Of a stretch of 43,023 bases of DNA, positions 35,450-43,023 are shown piece by piece. The stretch's first letter is position 1. The number at the start of each line of letters is the position of its first letter. The notes beneath the pieces are model-generated. The model made no database searches, was not told where the DNA came from, and worked only from the letters and a program-made list of their open reading frames with translations. This DNA is from Acidobacteriota bacterium. GTDB lineage: Bacteria > Acidobacteriota > Holophagae > Acanthopleuribacterales > Acanthopleuribacteraceae. The DNA lies in the NCBI GenBank assembly GCA_030066195.1, contig JASJCB010000090.1, positions 1-43,023 on the forward strand. Reading direction: 5' to 3'. The position numbers were made by a program, and so were the translations under genes.

Positions 35450-36016
35450 GTGGAAAAAGTTTCTGCTATGACCCGAGAAGATTGGCGTTCATGGCTGAAT
35501 AAAAACCATAGAAACAAAAAAGAGATATGGCTTGTCTATTATAAAAAAGCTACGGGTAAACCAAGCATCACATACCAGGAGTCAGTAGAGGAAGCGATTT
35601 GTTTCGGGTGGATTGACGGCATCAAGAAAAAAATAGACGAAGAAACATATATGCACAGATTCACACCTAGAAAGAAAAACAGCAAATGGTCGCCTCTCAA
35701 CATAAAGTACGCAAAAAAGATGATTGAAGACGGCAGGATGACAGATATAGGCCTGGCCGTATTCAATCGAAGAGAGGCCTATAGCGAGGAATTCATCCGG
35801 AAAAAGGCAGTGTTGGAAATAGACCTTCCGAAAGAGATAGAAGAGGTGCTTAGGGAAAATCAAATGGCATGGGCGAACTTCGAAAATCTTGCGCCCGGCT
35901 ACAGGAAACAATATGTCGGTTGGTTGGTCTCAGCAAAAAAGAAGGAAACAAGGGAGCGGCGAATCAAAGAGGCCCTTTCTCTTTTAGAGGAAAACAAAAA
36001 GCTGGGAATGAAGTAA
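35450..36016 (+). CDS. YdeI/OmpD-associated family protein
   Basis: A 188-residue protein. The GTG at 35450 is chosen because GTGAGG lies 6 bases upstream and gives MEKVSAMTREDWRSWLNKNH, as in the family; a GTG at 35438 is possible. The conserved core is EIWLVYYKKATGKPSITYQE, VEEAICFGWIDGIKKKID and RFTPRKKNSKWSPLN, and the C-terminus has the lysine-rich helical block (ENLAPGYRKQYVGWLVSAKK) of YdeI/OmpD-associated proteins. The biochemical role is unclear; the family has been linked to peptide or bacteriocin resistance. The gene is markedly AT-richer, with many AAA/AGA codons, than its neighbours and stands alone, suggesting recent acquisition. Confidence 0.88.
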   Translation: MEKVSAMTREDWRSWLNKNHRNKKEIWLVYYKKATGKPSITYQESVEEAICFGWIDGIKKKIDEETYMHRFTPRKKNSKWSPLNIKYAKKMIEDGRMTDIGLAVFNRREAYSEEFIRKKAVLEIDLPKEIEEVLRENQMAWANFENLAPGYRKQYVGWLVSAKKKETRERRIKEALSLLEENKKLGMK

Positions 36017-36019
36017 AGT

Positions 36020-36050
36020 CGGACAGGCCGTGGGCGTTGCCCTCTGTCCG
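36020..36050. other. Inverted repeat after the YdeI-like gene
   Basis: CGGACAG at 36020-36026 pairs exactly with CTGTCCG at 36044-36050, and the loop contains a small nested GGGC/GCCC hairpin. It begins 4 bases past the stop and has no T-run, so it may be a factor-dependent terminator or an mRNA-end structure. Confidence 0.4.
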
Positions 36051-36208
36051 CGTCCAACCGATAAATGTTGACACCGTTCCATTTTTTGAGCTTTTTCGCA
36101 ACTGAAATCCGCATTAAGAGGTAGGAGAGGTTGTATTCGCTTTCCGAATCCCTACCCACCGTTATTCCATCCATGCATGGGTTCGATCATCCCAGATAGG
36201 AATCACAC

Positions 36209-39200
36209 ATGCCTTCAAATCCTCCAAAGCCCGAGTTGAACCCGGATCAACAGCCCTGGGATCAGGCTGCCCCGAAAGATGGTATCAGGCATCGCCCCGA
36301 TCCCTACAAACCGGAGATAGATGGGGACTGGCTGTTTTTGGATCCCCGAGATCTCAAAGTTGATGAGACATTCAAAAAGACCGAGCACTTCAGGGAAAGG
36401 GCCAGCCAGGGTTATATCGAATTGATGGTCGATATCCTGTCTATCCTCAATAGATACCAAAAGCAGATCGTGGACAATCAAGGCATCGAAACCAATGACT
36501 TGGAGCGTCGAGAAAGCAATCTCATCTACTTACATCTTGAACATGAAGGCCGCAAGTACCGCTTCCCCTTCGATTTCGAGTTTGCCCTCGAGTTGGCGCC
36601 GCCGCTGGCTTTCCAGACCTTTCAGTCCCTGAAAATGGGTGAAAGGAACCTGGATCATCGCAACCGGCGTGTATTTATCCGATTGCGGCAAATGTTGGAG
36701 CGCCGGCAGGTTCCCGAGTTGAATAAGATCAATGTTTTCCAAGATGTTCGTAACCTCAAGGATAATATCCAGGGAACCCTTGACCTGGCTACGCTTTTCA
36801 AAGAAAAAACAGCGTCCCTCAATATCCTCAGTGAAGAGTTGTATACACCCTCTCAACTCCATTTCCGCCTGCTGCGCGTCCTCAAGGTACTGGATTTGCC
36901 GAAGCACCCCCACTACAAGGAAGCAAAATTCTTCCTCAAATACTCTTACTTCAAGGGTAGCAGGGAAGCATTGAAGCAGGGCTTGAAACCCTTATTCGTT
37001 GAGCTGGCCAACAGCGCCGAGACTTTGTATCGACGCGCCGATCGAATCACTGAAACGAACTATCGGCGCCAACAGAGACAAGCCGACAGGCATCGCCATT
37101 GGTATGGGTTCGAAATGCCGGCGGGTGAACACGTCTACGACCAACCCCTGACTGAATTGTTTCGCTACTGGTTGAAGATTCAACATCGTCCTTTCGAGCA
37201 GATCCAGCGTGATTACAAGGCGCAACCCTTTAAAGATCATCTGCTTCGTCTCCGAGCAAACCAAAATAATCCCGCCAGGAAGGATATGGACGAGTTGACC
37301 CTACTGATCAACGGGATTCGTCGCAGGATCGAAGACAGCACCGTGAGGGATGGGGAAGTCCATATCTCCTTGAAGGCGGAAAAGGCAATCGGTCTGATGA
37401 CCGGTGTCGGTTTCAAGAGCGGCAAAAACTGGGTGTGGACCAACCGCTTGGCACTGTTTCAACTGCTGGAAGAGGCCCTGGCCGAGCTTCAACTTTGGCG
37501 AAAGAACAATCCTTCTCTCACTGTTTCCGATGAACATGAAGCCTACCTGGCTGAAACTGCCAAAAGCCTCGATCAGGCCGATGGTCGCGCCCGCCGTGAG
37601 TATCTGTCGGCCAAACAGGAGGCTGATGCAGCCGATTTGGAAACCAGGTATCAGGACGTCATGAGCGACGATGCGTTGGAAGAACCGGACGAAGAGCGAT
37701 TGGCCGAACTCCTGGCTTTGTATCGCGACCTTTCGGCGGCGATCAAGCCGGCCGCCATGGAGGACATGGCCTGGTTCGCGCGCTTGCAAGCGGCCTGGCC
37801 CGATACCCGTGAACGCGAAACCCAGCTCAAAAAGGTCTATGATCAAGCCGAAATTCTCGAAAACCAGCGGGAGCGCATCGGCAGTGAATTGGAAGATCTA
37901 TTCAACGATCTCCCCTCTTTCCTGGCCGCGGAAGATGAGGATCTTTTTGCCTGTGTCGATATCATTGCCCGCCGCAAAATGCGCCGCCTGGTTTGCTGTG
38001 AGTACGTGGATCTTCAGACCGAACACTACACCGATAAACTGGAATCAGCTAAAAAAACCGGCAACCCGGATGAAGTGTTGCTGCGCCTGACGATTATGTG
38101 CCGGGAATTGCGCTGCATACCGACCGAGAGAGATCTGAAGGGCGCGCTGAAGCGATGGGGCAGGGACCTGGAGCCGGCTGATCGCAAACAATACGAGGCG
38201 ATCATTCAAGAACACCGCCCGAAACTGGATGACCTGGCCCAAGAAACTCGGGAATCGATGCGCAATCTGCTGAACAACGCGACAACGGGAACCTTCCGCG
38301 CTCGAATGGAAGCCTATGGCTTCTGGGAAAAAGCCGCCGAGCACCTGCGCGAGGAACTTATCCTGGCCCGGCAGGAAGTTCCTCGTATCGGCTCGGTTAA
38401 AGACGGCGGCTCGATGAAACAAAGAGTGCAGGCAGTTCAAGACGCGATTCTGGAGGCCCAACACCTGATCGACCCCGCCGATTCCTGGCCGGATCACCTT
38501 CCGGACCTGATCGCGGGTTTCGAAACCAGAGAAGAGATTGCCGATAAACTGGCGGATGATCTGGCCCAAAACCATCGCGACCTGGAAACCCTGTTCAAGG
38601 AGACCTGCCAACTACAGAAAGCCGTTCGTGAAAAACAAAAGGACTTTGGACTGGAAGGCGATTTTTCCCACCTGGACATCACCCTCCAATTGACCGACGT
38701 CAAAACCCTGCGACAAGGCTATGCCTTGCGGCCAGAGGCCGAACACGAGGAACTCCAGCGTTTTGCTTTGATCTACAACACCCGCTCGCAACACCGAAGC
38801 AAACTGTTCGAGCAATATTTCCAAGGCCTGAGCAACCCGGAAAAGCCGCTCCCGGAAAAGCTGACGGATATTTTCACCAGTCAGACCTACCGCAAGTTCA
38901 AAACCAAAAAGATCATCGACCCGGCGCTCATGACGGCGATCCTGGAACTGAATCCCGAACTTCAGGAGATAGAATTTCACCTGCTGGCTCGCTTCCTCAA
39001 TCACGCCGACCCGGACCAGATGAAAACGACCAGGATCTACGACAACTTCCTGGAACTGTTCAGCAAAGCCAGGGGCGCCCACAAACCGGGCAGCCCGCCG
39101 CGCCGCATCTGGGGCGCCCTGCAGACCTGGCTCAACAAAAAATACACCCCGATCAAGGACCCCCGCAACTACGAGACAAACAGAGACCGCTTCGTCGCCG

Positions 39201-39232
39201 ACGTCCGCAAAATCCTGGGCATCGAAAGCTGA
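36209..39232 (+). CDS. Large helical protein of unknown function, next to the TIR-NACHT gene
   Basis: A 1007-residue cytoplasmic protein; AGGA lies 7 bases before its ATG. I recognise no domain. The N-terminal 35 residues are proline-rich and probably disordered. The rest is strongly helical and charged, with long stretches rich in E, K, R, L and Q and coiled-coil character around 450-600 and 780-830, but no signal peptide, P-loop or nuclease motif. The end has RRIWGALQTWLNKKYTPIKD. Codon use is like the chromosome, not the AT-rich island. It lies 301 bases upstream of the TIR-NACHT-FGE gene in the same direction. The pairing suggests a partner or regulator of that protein, but this is only inferred from position. 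Confidence 0.85.
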   Translation: MPSNPPKPELNPDQQPWDQAAPKDGIRHRPDPYKPEIDGDWLFLDPRDLKVDETFKKTEHFRERASQGYIELMVDILSILNRYQKQIVDNQGIETNDLERRESNLIYLHLEHEGRKYRFPFDFEFALELAPPLAFQTFQSLKMGERNLDHRNRRVFIRLRQMLERRQVPELNKINVFQDVRNLKDNIQGTLDLATLFKEKTASLNILSEELYTPSQLHFRLLRVLKVLDLPKHPHYKEAKFFLKYSYFKGSREALKQGLKPLFVELANSAETLYRRADRITETNYRRQQRQADRHRHWYGFEMPAGEHVYDQPLTELFRYWLKIQHRPFEQIQRDYKAQPFKDHLLRLRANQNNPARKDMDELTLLINGIRRRIEDSTVRDGEVHISLKAEKAIGLMTGVGFKSGKNWVWTNRLALFQLLEEALAELQLWRKNNPSLTVSDEHEAYLAETAKSLDQADGRARREYLSAKQEADAADLETRYQDVMSDDALEEPDEERLAELLALYRDLSAAIKPAAMEDMAWFARLQAAWPDTRERETQLKKVYDQAEILENQRERIGSELEDLFNDLPSFLAAEDEDLFACVDIIARRKMRRLVCCEYVDLQTEHYTDKLESAKKTGNPDEVLLRLTIMCRELRCIPTERDLKGALKRWGRDLEPADRKQYEAIIQEHRPKLDDLAQETRESMRNLLNNATTGTFRARMEAYGFWEKAAEHLREELILARQEVPRIGSVKDGGSMKQRVQAVQDAILEAQHLIDPADSWPDHLPDLIAGFETREEIADKLADDLAQNHRDLETLFKETCQLQKAVREKQKDFGLEGDFSHLDITLQLTDVKTLRQGYALRPEAEHEELQRFALIYNTRSQHRSKLFEQYFQGLSNPEKPLPEKLTDIFTSQTYRKFKTKKIIDPALMTAILELNPELQEIEFHLLARFLNHADPDQMKTTRIYDNFLELFSKARGAHKPGSPPRRIWGALQTWLNKKYTPIKDPRNYETNRDRFVADVRKILGIES

Positions 39233-39533
39233 GATTCGCTAAAATGCGGACAGGATAACCGCCGGAAGGCAAGCGGCTTGTCGGGGATCGCAAAATCGGC
39301 CGGGCCGACGGGCTTGACCGGAAAGGCGTCGGGCCGCGGCAGCAGGTAGGAAGGTGTCTGAACGGCATAGCTTGCCGGCCCGGCGTCGGCTATTCGTTCG
39401 GCTGATTGGTGCTGATTGGTCAGGGGGCAGAGTAGGGGTTGCCCTGCAATATCTTCCTTGATAGGATGGGAACCCATTCATTTCCCTTGGAAACGCAAGA
39501 AAGACAATCGGGGAATCGTCGATCAGGAATCTT
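39233..39533. other. Interval upstream of the TIR-NACHT gene
   Basis: This 301-base gap contains a perfect tandem repeat of GCTGATTGGT (two copies, 39401-39420). Minus-strand frames of about 100 codons (39169-39477 and 39239-39589) are open here, but they overlap coding genes, lack a credible start and resemble nothing I know. The gap is long enough for a separate promoter for the next gene; I do not see a consensus one. Confidence 0.45.
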
Positions 39534-42500
39534 ATGATGGACATCTTTATCAGCCACAATAGCCAGGATAAGCCCCTGGTAACACCCATAGCCGAACAGC
39601 TCGATGATCAGGACTATCGAGTTTGGTTCGACGAGTGGAATTTAGTCCCCGGCGATCCATGGCAGGAAGAATTGGAGAAGGCGCTTGAGCAAGCCTCCTG
39701 TGTTCTCGTGTTCTTGGGCAATGAATTAGGTCCCTGGCACCACGAGGAAGTGCGCGTTGCCCTCGAGGGTCGGGTCAAAGGTAAGAAAAGAGTGGTCCCG
39801 GTTCTCCTACCCGGCGTCACCAAACCGGCTGATCGAGAAATACCCCGATTTCTTCAACGTCTCAACTGGATATCCTTTAGGAATCTTCGAGATGAGGACG
39901 CCTTTCATCGCCTGCGTTGCGGTATCGAGGGAATCGCGCCGGGACGGCGTCGCAAAGAGACAACGGGCGATGATCCAACACCGGTCTTCCATGCCCTTGT
40001 TCTGGCAACTGAGAAGGATTTGGGCCGATTTCGAGATGATACCGTCCATTATTTGACGAATGTTCTCAATATGGAAGCCGTTGCCGGCTCCTCTGAAGAT
40101 CTACCCGACCCGGCTTCTTTCGATCTGGTGATCCTGATCCAAGCCTGGTGGTGGGAAGACGGGATCCTGGCCCAAGCGTGGGAAACCGTAGCAAAGGATA
40201 AAAGGATGCTTTTCATCATAGATGAAAATGCCGACTGGCCGGCCCGTAAATTGATGGAACTGCCGGCAACCGGAGACATCGAAGCCTTTCGCGCGAAACA
40301 TCCCAAGTCGACTACGTTCGATGAACCCAAACAACTTCAACGACTGATCGGAACAGCCGCGGATCAATACAGACGGGAGAAAACACCGGAACATAAGGAA
40401 CGGGGCTTAAGCGAGACCGCTCGCGCTTACATGGAAATGCGGCTGCCTACCTGGTTGGCCGGACGCACCGGCGCCGGCAAAAGCTTTACCGGTCCCGATG
40501 AAATCTACGAGGAACGCTTCTACGTCTCCCTGGACGGTCTCTCTTCCCGCTGGACCTGGGATGAAGACAAAGGCCTCACGACGGCCGAGAAGCATCCGGA
40601 AGAACACCCGGAACGGACCGCCCAAGCGACCTTGCGCCGGCCGCTCGCCTGGTGGGCCTCCCGTCCTGAATTGCCCTGGCTGTTGTTTTCCGGTTCACCC
40701 GGCGCCGGCAAAACCGTCTTCCTCACCCGCTTCGCCGCCGCCCTGGCCGATCATTTGTTGGGCGGCCAAACCTCTCACGAGCCCCACCTGGACGCGGCAG
40801 GCTTGGGTGTCAAGGGCAAACTCCCGGCACCCGTGATTCTGGAAGCCACCGCCCTGGCCGCACGCAACCTGGAAGGCTTTAACGATCTGGTCGCTGCCGT
40901 CCACGAAGAACTGTGTTGTACCGGCCTGACCGACGCACCCGCTGTCGAACGCACGGCAAAAGCGCTCAAAGCCGGCGCCTACCTGGTATTGATCGATGCC
41001 CTGGACGAGATACCGACCGAAGGCGCCCGCAATGAGCTGTTGTGCTTCTTCAAGGGATGCCACAAGCGCTTGAACCACCTGCGTCTCATCATGACCACCC
41101 GCTCGGCGCGTTATACGGGCGAAATGGCCTTCGGCCCGGAGCTCGAGGTCTTGGACCTGACCGACCTGAACCAGAACCAGATGAAGGCCATGTGTGAACG
41201 GTTCCGCGTGATGAAAGGCGAACCGCCCGCCTTCCTGGAAAAGCTCCTCGATGCGCTGCATGGCGTAGCCCGGTGTACGGGCGCCGATGAAACCAACCTG
41301 GTGGGTAACCCGCTCCTTCTGGCCACGGCTTGCTCGGTCTTCTACAAACTGGGTCACCTGCCTAACGACCGCGCCGCGCTTTGCGACAGGATTGTGGTGC
41401 ATCTCTGCGAATCCAAAGTGTCTCGTTTCGAAGACGAAAACCGCCGAGCCGAGCACAAGGACTGGGCGCTCCTCCCGGAACAAAAGCGCGACCTGCTGGA
41501 ACGCATCGCTCTTGCCATGCAAGAAGAAAAGGCCCAGGAATGGCCCGTCTCGCGAGTTTATGATGTAGTGTCGAAGGGTCTTTCAAAGCTGGCGCGTGAA
41601 CGGGATCGAGTGGCGCAATACGTCAAGTGGTTGGTGGAACACACCGGTTTGCTCTACATGCAGGCCGACAAACAAGGTCGGGGAGAAACGTTGCGCTTCC
41701 ATCACCGACTTTTCCGCGAGTACCTGGCCGCCTGCCGCTTGACCAAGGATACGCGCACCATCAAACAAGTACTGCGGGAGATGAGGAAAAAGGGCAGGCT
41801 CATCGATCCCAACTGGCTGGATGTGGTGCGCCTCCTGCCCGGGGCCTTAAACAACGTGGACGAAGCCGGCGTTATCGGTAGCACTCTGATGGGAATGGCA
41901 GAGCGTCATCAGGACCAACGGGGCCGCTTGCTTGCCGTTTTAGCCGCCACCCTGGTGGAAAGTGAAAATCTGTTTCGCTTGTTCGATATCCCCGCTTTTG
42001 TTGCAAAGTCGGTCGGCACTTATGAAACCGAGAGCAAGGACTGGGATCACTCCATCCGGCTGCTATTCCTGGAAAACATCGGCTTATTGGGCGATCCGCG
42101 CACAAATCCCTGGGATGAGAACTATTGGATTTCCATGGAACCCGATACATTTACCATGGGTGGCCGGGGAGGCGAAGATGAACACGAACAGACCATTGTG
42201 AATCCCTTTTCCCTGGCCCGCTTCACGGTGACCAATTGGGAGTTCAGCCGCTTCATCGAAGAAGGTGGCTACCATGAACGGGGATATTGGTCTGATGAGG
42301 TCTGGGAGTGGCTTCACCTGAAGGATGAAGCATATGACCGTTGGTATGCCGCAAGGAAAAAGGAATTCGATGAGTTATACGGCTTCTCAGATCCTGAATG
42401 GTTCCGGCCCGATGTCCAACCGCGATTTTGGAACGACGCTCGTTTCAACAATCCCAACCAACCGGTAGTGGGTATCAGTTGGCCTGAAGCTGAGGCCTAT

Positions 42501-43001
42501 TGCCGGTGGCTTACCGAAAAAATGAAGGCGGATCTGCCGACATGGTGGCCGGAGAAACTTGAGCCTCACGTCACCCTGCCGACTGAGGCCGAATGGGAAT
42601 ACGCCGCGCGGGGAACCGATAAAAGACCTTACCCCTGGAAAGATGACGCGGAACCCAACCCGAACCTGGCGAACTATTCCGCAAGCAAACTGGAACGGAC
42701 CACTCCGGTAGGGACCTACCCCGGGGGCGCGACGCCGGAAGGGGTTCACGATCTGGCCGGGAACGTTTGGGAATGGTGCCGGGACGTGTGGAAAAGAGAC
42801 GCGAGGGAATCGAGGAAAAGGCCGGCGCGGAACCCGGAGAACACGGACGGGGATGCTGCCGTGCGGGCGCTGCGTGGCGCCTCCCGGCACAGCGACGCCG
42901 TCTTCCTGCGGGCTTCGCTCCGCGACTGGTACCGCGTCTGGTCCCGCAGCGACGGCATCGGCTTTCGCTGTTGCTTGTGTCGGCGGCCCGAGCACGGTTG
43001 A
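39534..43001 (+). CDS. TIR-NACHT-FGE (C-type lectin fold) protein, likely NLR-like defence receptor and DGR target
   Basis: A 1155-residue protein; AGGA at 39525-39528 supports the ATG at 39534, with one at 39537 also possible. Residues 1-135 are a TIR domain: DIFISHNSQD, WFDEWNLVPGDPW, then EELEKALEQASCVLVFLG, with a glutamate suited to NADase activity. Residues 150-280 look like a DUF4062-type domain. The NACHT/STAND ATPase has Walker A GSPGAGKT at 387-394, Walker B LVLIDALDEI at 484-493, and FHHRLFREYLAACRL near 725. Residues 860-1150 are a formylglycine-generating-enzyme-like domain (LPTEAEWEYAARG, GNVWEWCRD, IGFRCC), the C-type lectin fold that DGRs diversify. Known relatives sense an invader with the C-terminus, oligomerise by NACHT and degrade NAD by TIR. 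The role here is inferred. Confidence 0.93.
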   Translation: MMDIFISHNSQDKPLVTPIAEQLDDQDYRVWFDEWNLVPGDPWQEELEKALEQASCVLVFLGNELGPWHHEEVRVALEGRVKGKKRVVPVLLPGVTKPADREIPRFLQRLNWISFRNLRDEDAFHRLRCGIEGIAPGRRRKETTGDDPTPVFHALVLATEKDLGRFRDDTVHYLTNVLNMEAVAGSSEDLPDPASFDLVILIQAWWWEDGILAQAWETVAKDKRMLFIIDENADWPARKLMELPATGDIEAFRAKHPKSTTFDEPKQLQRLIGTAADQYRREKTPEHKERGLSETARAYMEMRLPTWLAGRTGAGKSFTGPDEIYEERFYVSLDGLSSRWTWDEDKGLTTAEKHPEEHPERTAQATLRRPLAWWASRPELPWLLFSGSPGAGKTVFLTRFAAALADHLLGGQTSHEPHLDAAGLGVKGKLPAPVILEATALAARNLEGFNDLVAAVHEELCCTGLTDAPAVERTAKALKAGAYLVLIDALDEIPTEGARNELLCFFKGCHKRLNHLRLIMTTRSARYTGEMAFGPELEVLDLTDLNQNQMKAMCERFRVMKGEPPAFLEKLLDALHGVARCTGADETNLVGNPLLLATACSVFYKLGHLPNDRAALCDRIVVHLCESKVSRFEDENRRAEHKDWALLPEQKRDLLERIALAMQEEKAQEWPVSRVYDVVSKGLSKLARERDRVAQYVKWLVEHTGLLYMQADKQGRGETLRFHHRLFREYLAACRLTKDTRTIKQVLREMRKKGRLIDPNWLDVVRLLPGALNNVDEAGVIGSTLMGMAERHQDQRGRLLAVLAATLVESENLFRLFDIPAFVAKSVGTYETESKDWDHSIRLLFLENIGLLGDPRTNPWDENYWISMEPDTFTMGGRGGEDEHEQTIVNPFSLARFTVTNWEFSRFIEEGGYHERGYWSDEVWEWLHLKDEAYDRWYAARKKEFDELYGFSDPEWFRPDVQPRFWNDARFNNPNQPVVGISWPEAEAYCRWLTEKMKADLPTWWPEKLEPHVTLPTEAEWEYAARGTDKRPYPWKDDAEPNPNLANYSASKLERTTPVGTYPGGATPEGVHDLAGNVWEWCRDVWKRDARESRKRPARNPENTDGDAAVRALRGASRHSDAVFLRASLRDWYRVWSRSDGIGFRCCLCRRPEHG
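42876..42974 (+). other. Putative DGR variable region at the end of the FGE domain
   Basis: From the RGAS motif to IGFRCC this is the place where DGR targets carry their variable region. From 42888 to 42956 I count 17 of 23 codons ending in C (such as CAC, AGC, GAC, GTC, TAC), and about eight adenines in the stretch. That is what remains when AAC codons of a template are mutated at their adenines. The genome's own preference for C weakens this sign. No template repeat or reverse transcriptase is in the window. Confidence 0.5.
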
Positions 43002-43005
43002 TTCT

Positions 43006-43019
43006 TGGGCCTTGGCCCA
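43006..43019 (+). other. Hairpin directly after the putative variable region
   Basis: TGGGCC at 43006-43011 and GGCCCA at 43014-43019 form a perfect 6-bp stem with a 2-base loop (or 5 bp with a CTTG tetraloop), 5 bases after the stop. DGRs often need a hairpin shortly after the variable region. It has no T-run within the window, which ends 4 bases later, so a terminator is not excluded. Confidence 0.5.
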
Positions 43020-43023
43020 TTGG

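Noticed and set aside
39169..39589. Minus-strand frames of about 100 codons upstream of the TIR-NACHT gene
   Set aside because: They overlap the ends of two well-supported genes and have no convincing start or family.
1..43023. CRISPR arrays, tRNA or rRNA genes, transposases and integrases
   Set aside because: I looked on both strands and saw no regularly spaced repeats, cloverleaf-like genes or recognisable recombinase proteins.

Overview
This 43 kb window looks like a chromosomal stretch of an environmental, GC-rich bacterium, most likely an acidobacterium. That is inferred from gene content: an ECF sigma factor next to a Pkn-type kinase with a WD40 sensor, a kinase-TPR protein with the typical short N-terminal lead, FG-GAP/ASPIC-UnbV proteins with TPRs, and many exported beta-propellers. 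No rRNA, tRNA, CRISPR array, transposase or integrase was found, so the phylum is not proven.

Layout. 1-2766: a partial XdhC-like gene and a PQQ-type sugar dehydrogenase (minus), then an exported 6-bladed propeller. 2767-5520: a membrane Ser/Thr kinase with a TPR sensor (minus). 5700-7907: a secreted CocE-like hydrolase, then a small antitoxin/ParE-like pair whose toxin is truncated. 8061-12951: an ECF sigma factor and a giant receptor kinase with about 21 WD40 blades. 13072-15744: an exported protein with two serine beta-lactamase-like domains, closed by a strong terminator. 16012-19721: an AT-rich island flanked by 325-bp direct repeats made of the 3' end of the gene at 19457-20197. It holds two modules, each a tiny secreted Cys protein plus a propeller. 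19457-21409: a LolA-like/PQQ-propeller operon (minus). 21855-28137: a DUF1703-type AAA/nuclease protein, a PilZ/pseudo-receiver protein and a multi-domain membrane-anchored protein (minus). 28612-34823: two divergent FG-GAP/ASPIC-UnbV/TPR proteins. 34919-36016: a small membrane protein and a foreign-looking YdeI-like gene. 36209-43001: a 1007-residue helical protein of unknown function, then a TIR-NACHT-formylglycine-generating-enzyme-like (FGE) protein.

The best candidate for an undescribed system is the right end. The TIR-NACHT-FGE protein has the architecture of an NLR-like immune receptor. The last 30 codons of its FGE/C-type-lectin fold look like a variable region of a diversity-generating retroelement (DGR): a run of NNC codons, few adenines, a conserved IGFR ending, and a hairpin just after the stop. 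The reverse transcriptase and template repeat are not in the window and would be expected just past its right edge. The second candidate is the AT-rich island, with its paired small Cys proteins (CC-x11-C) and paralogous propellers.
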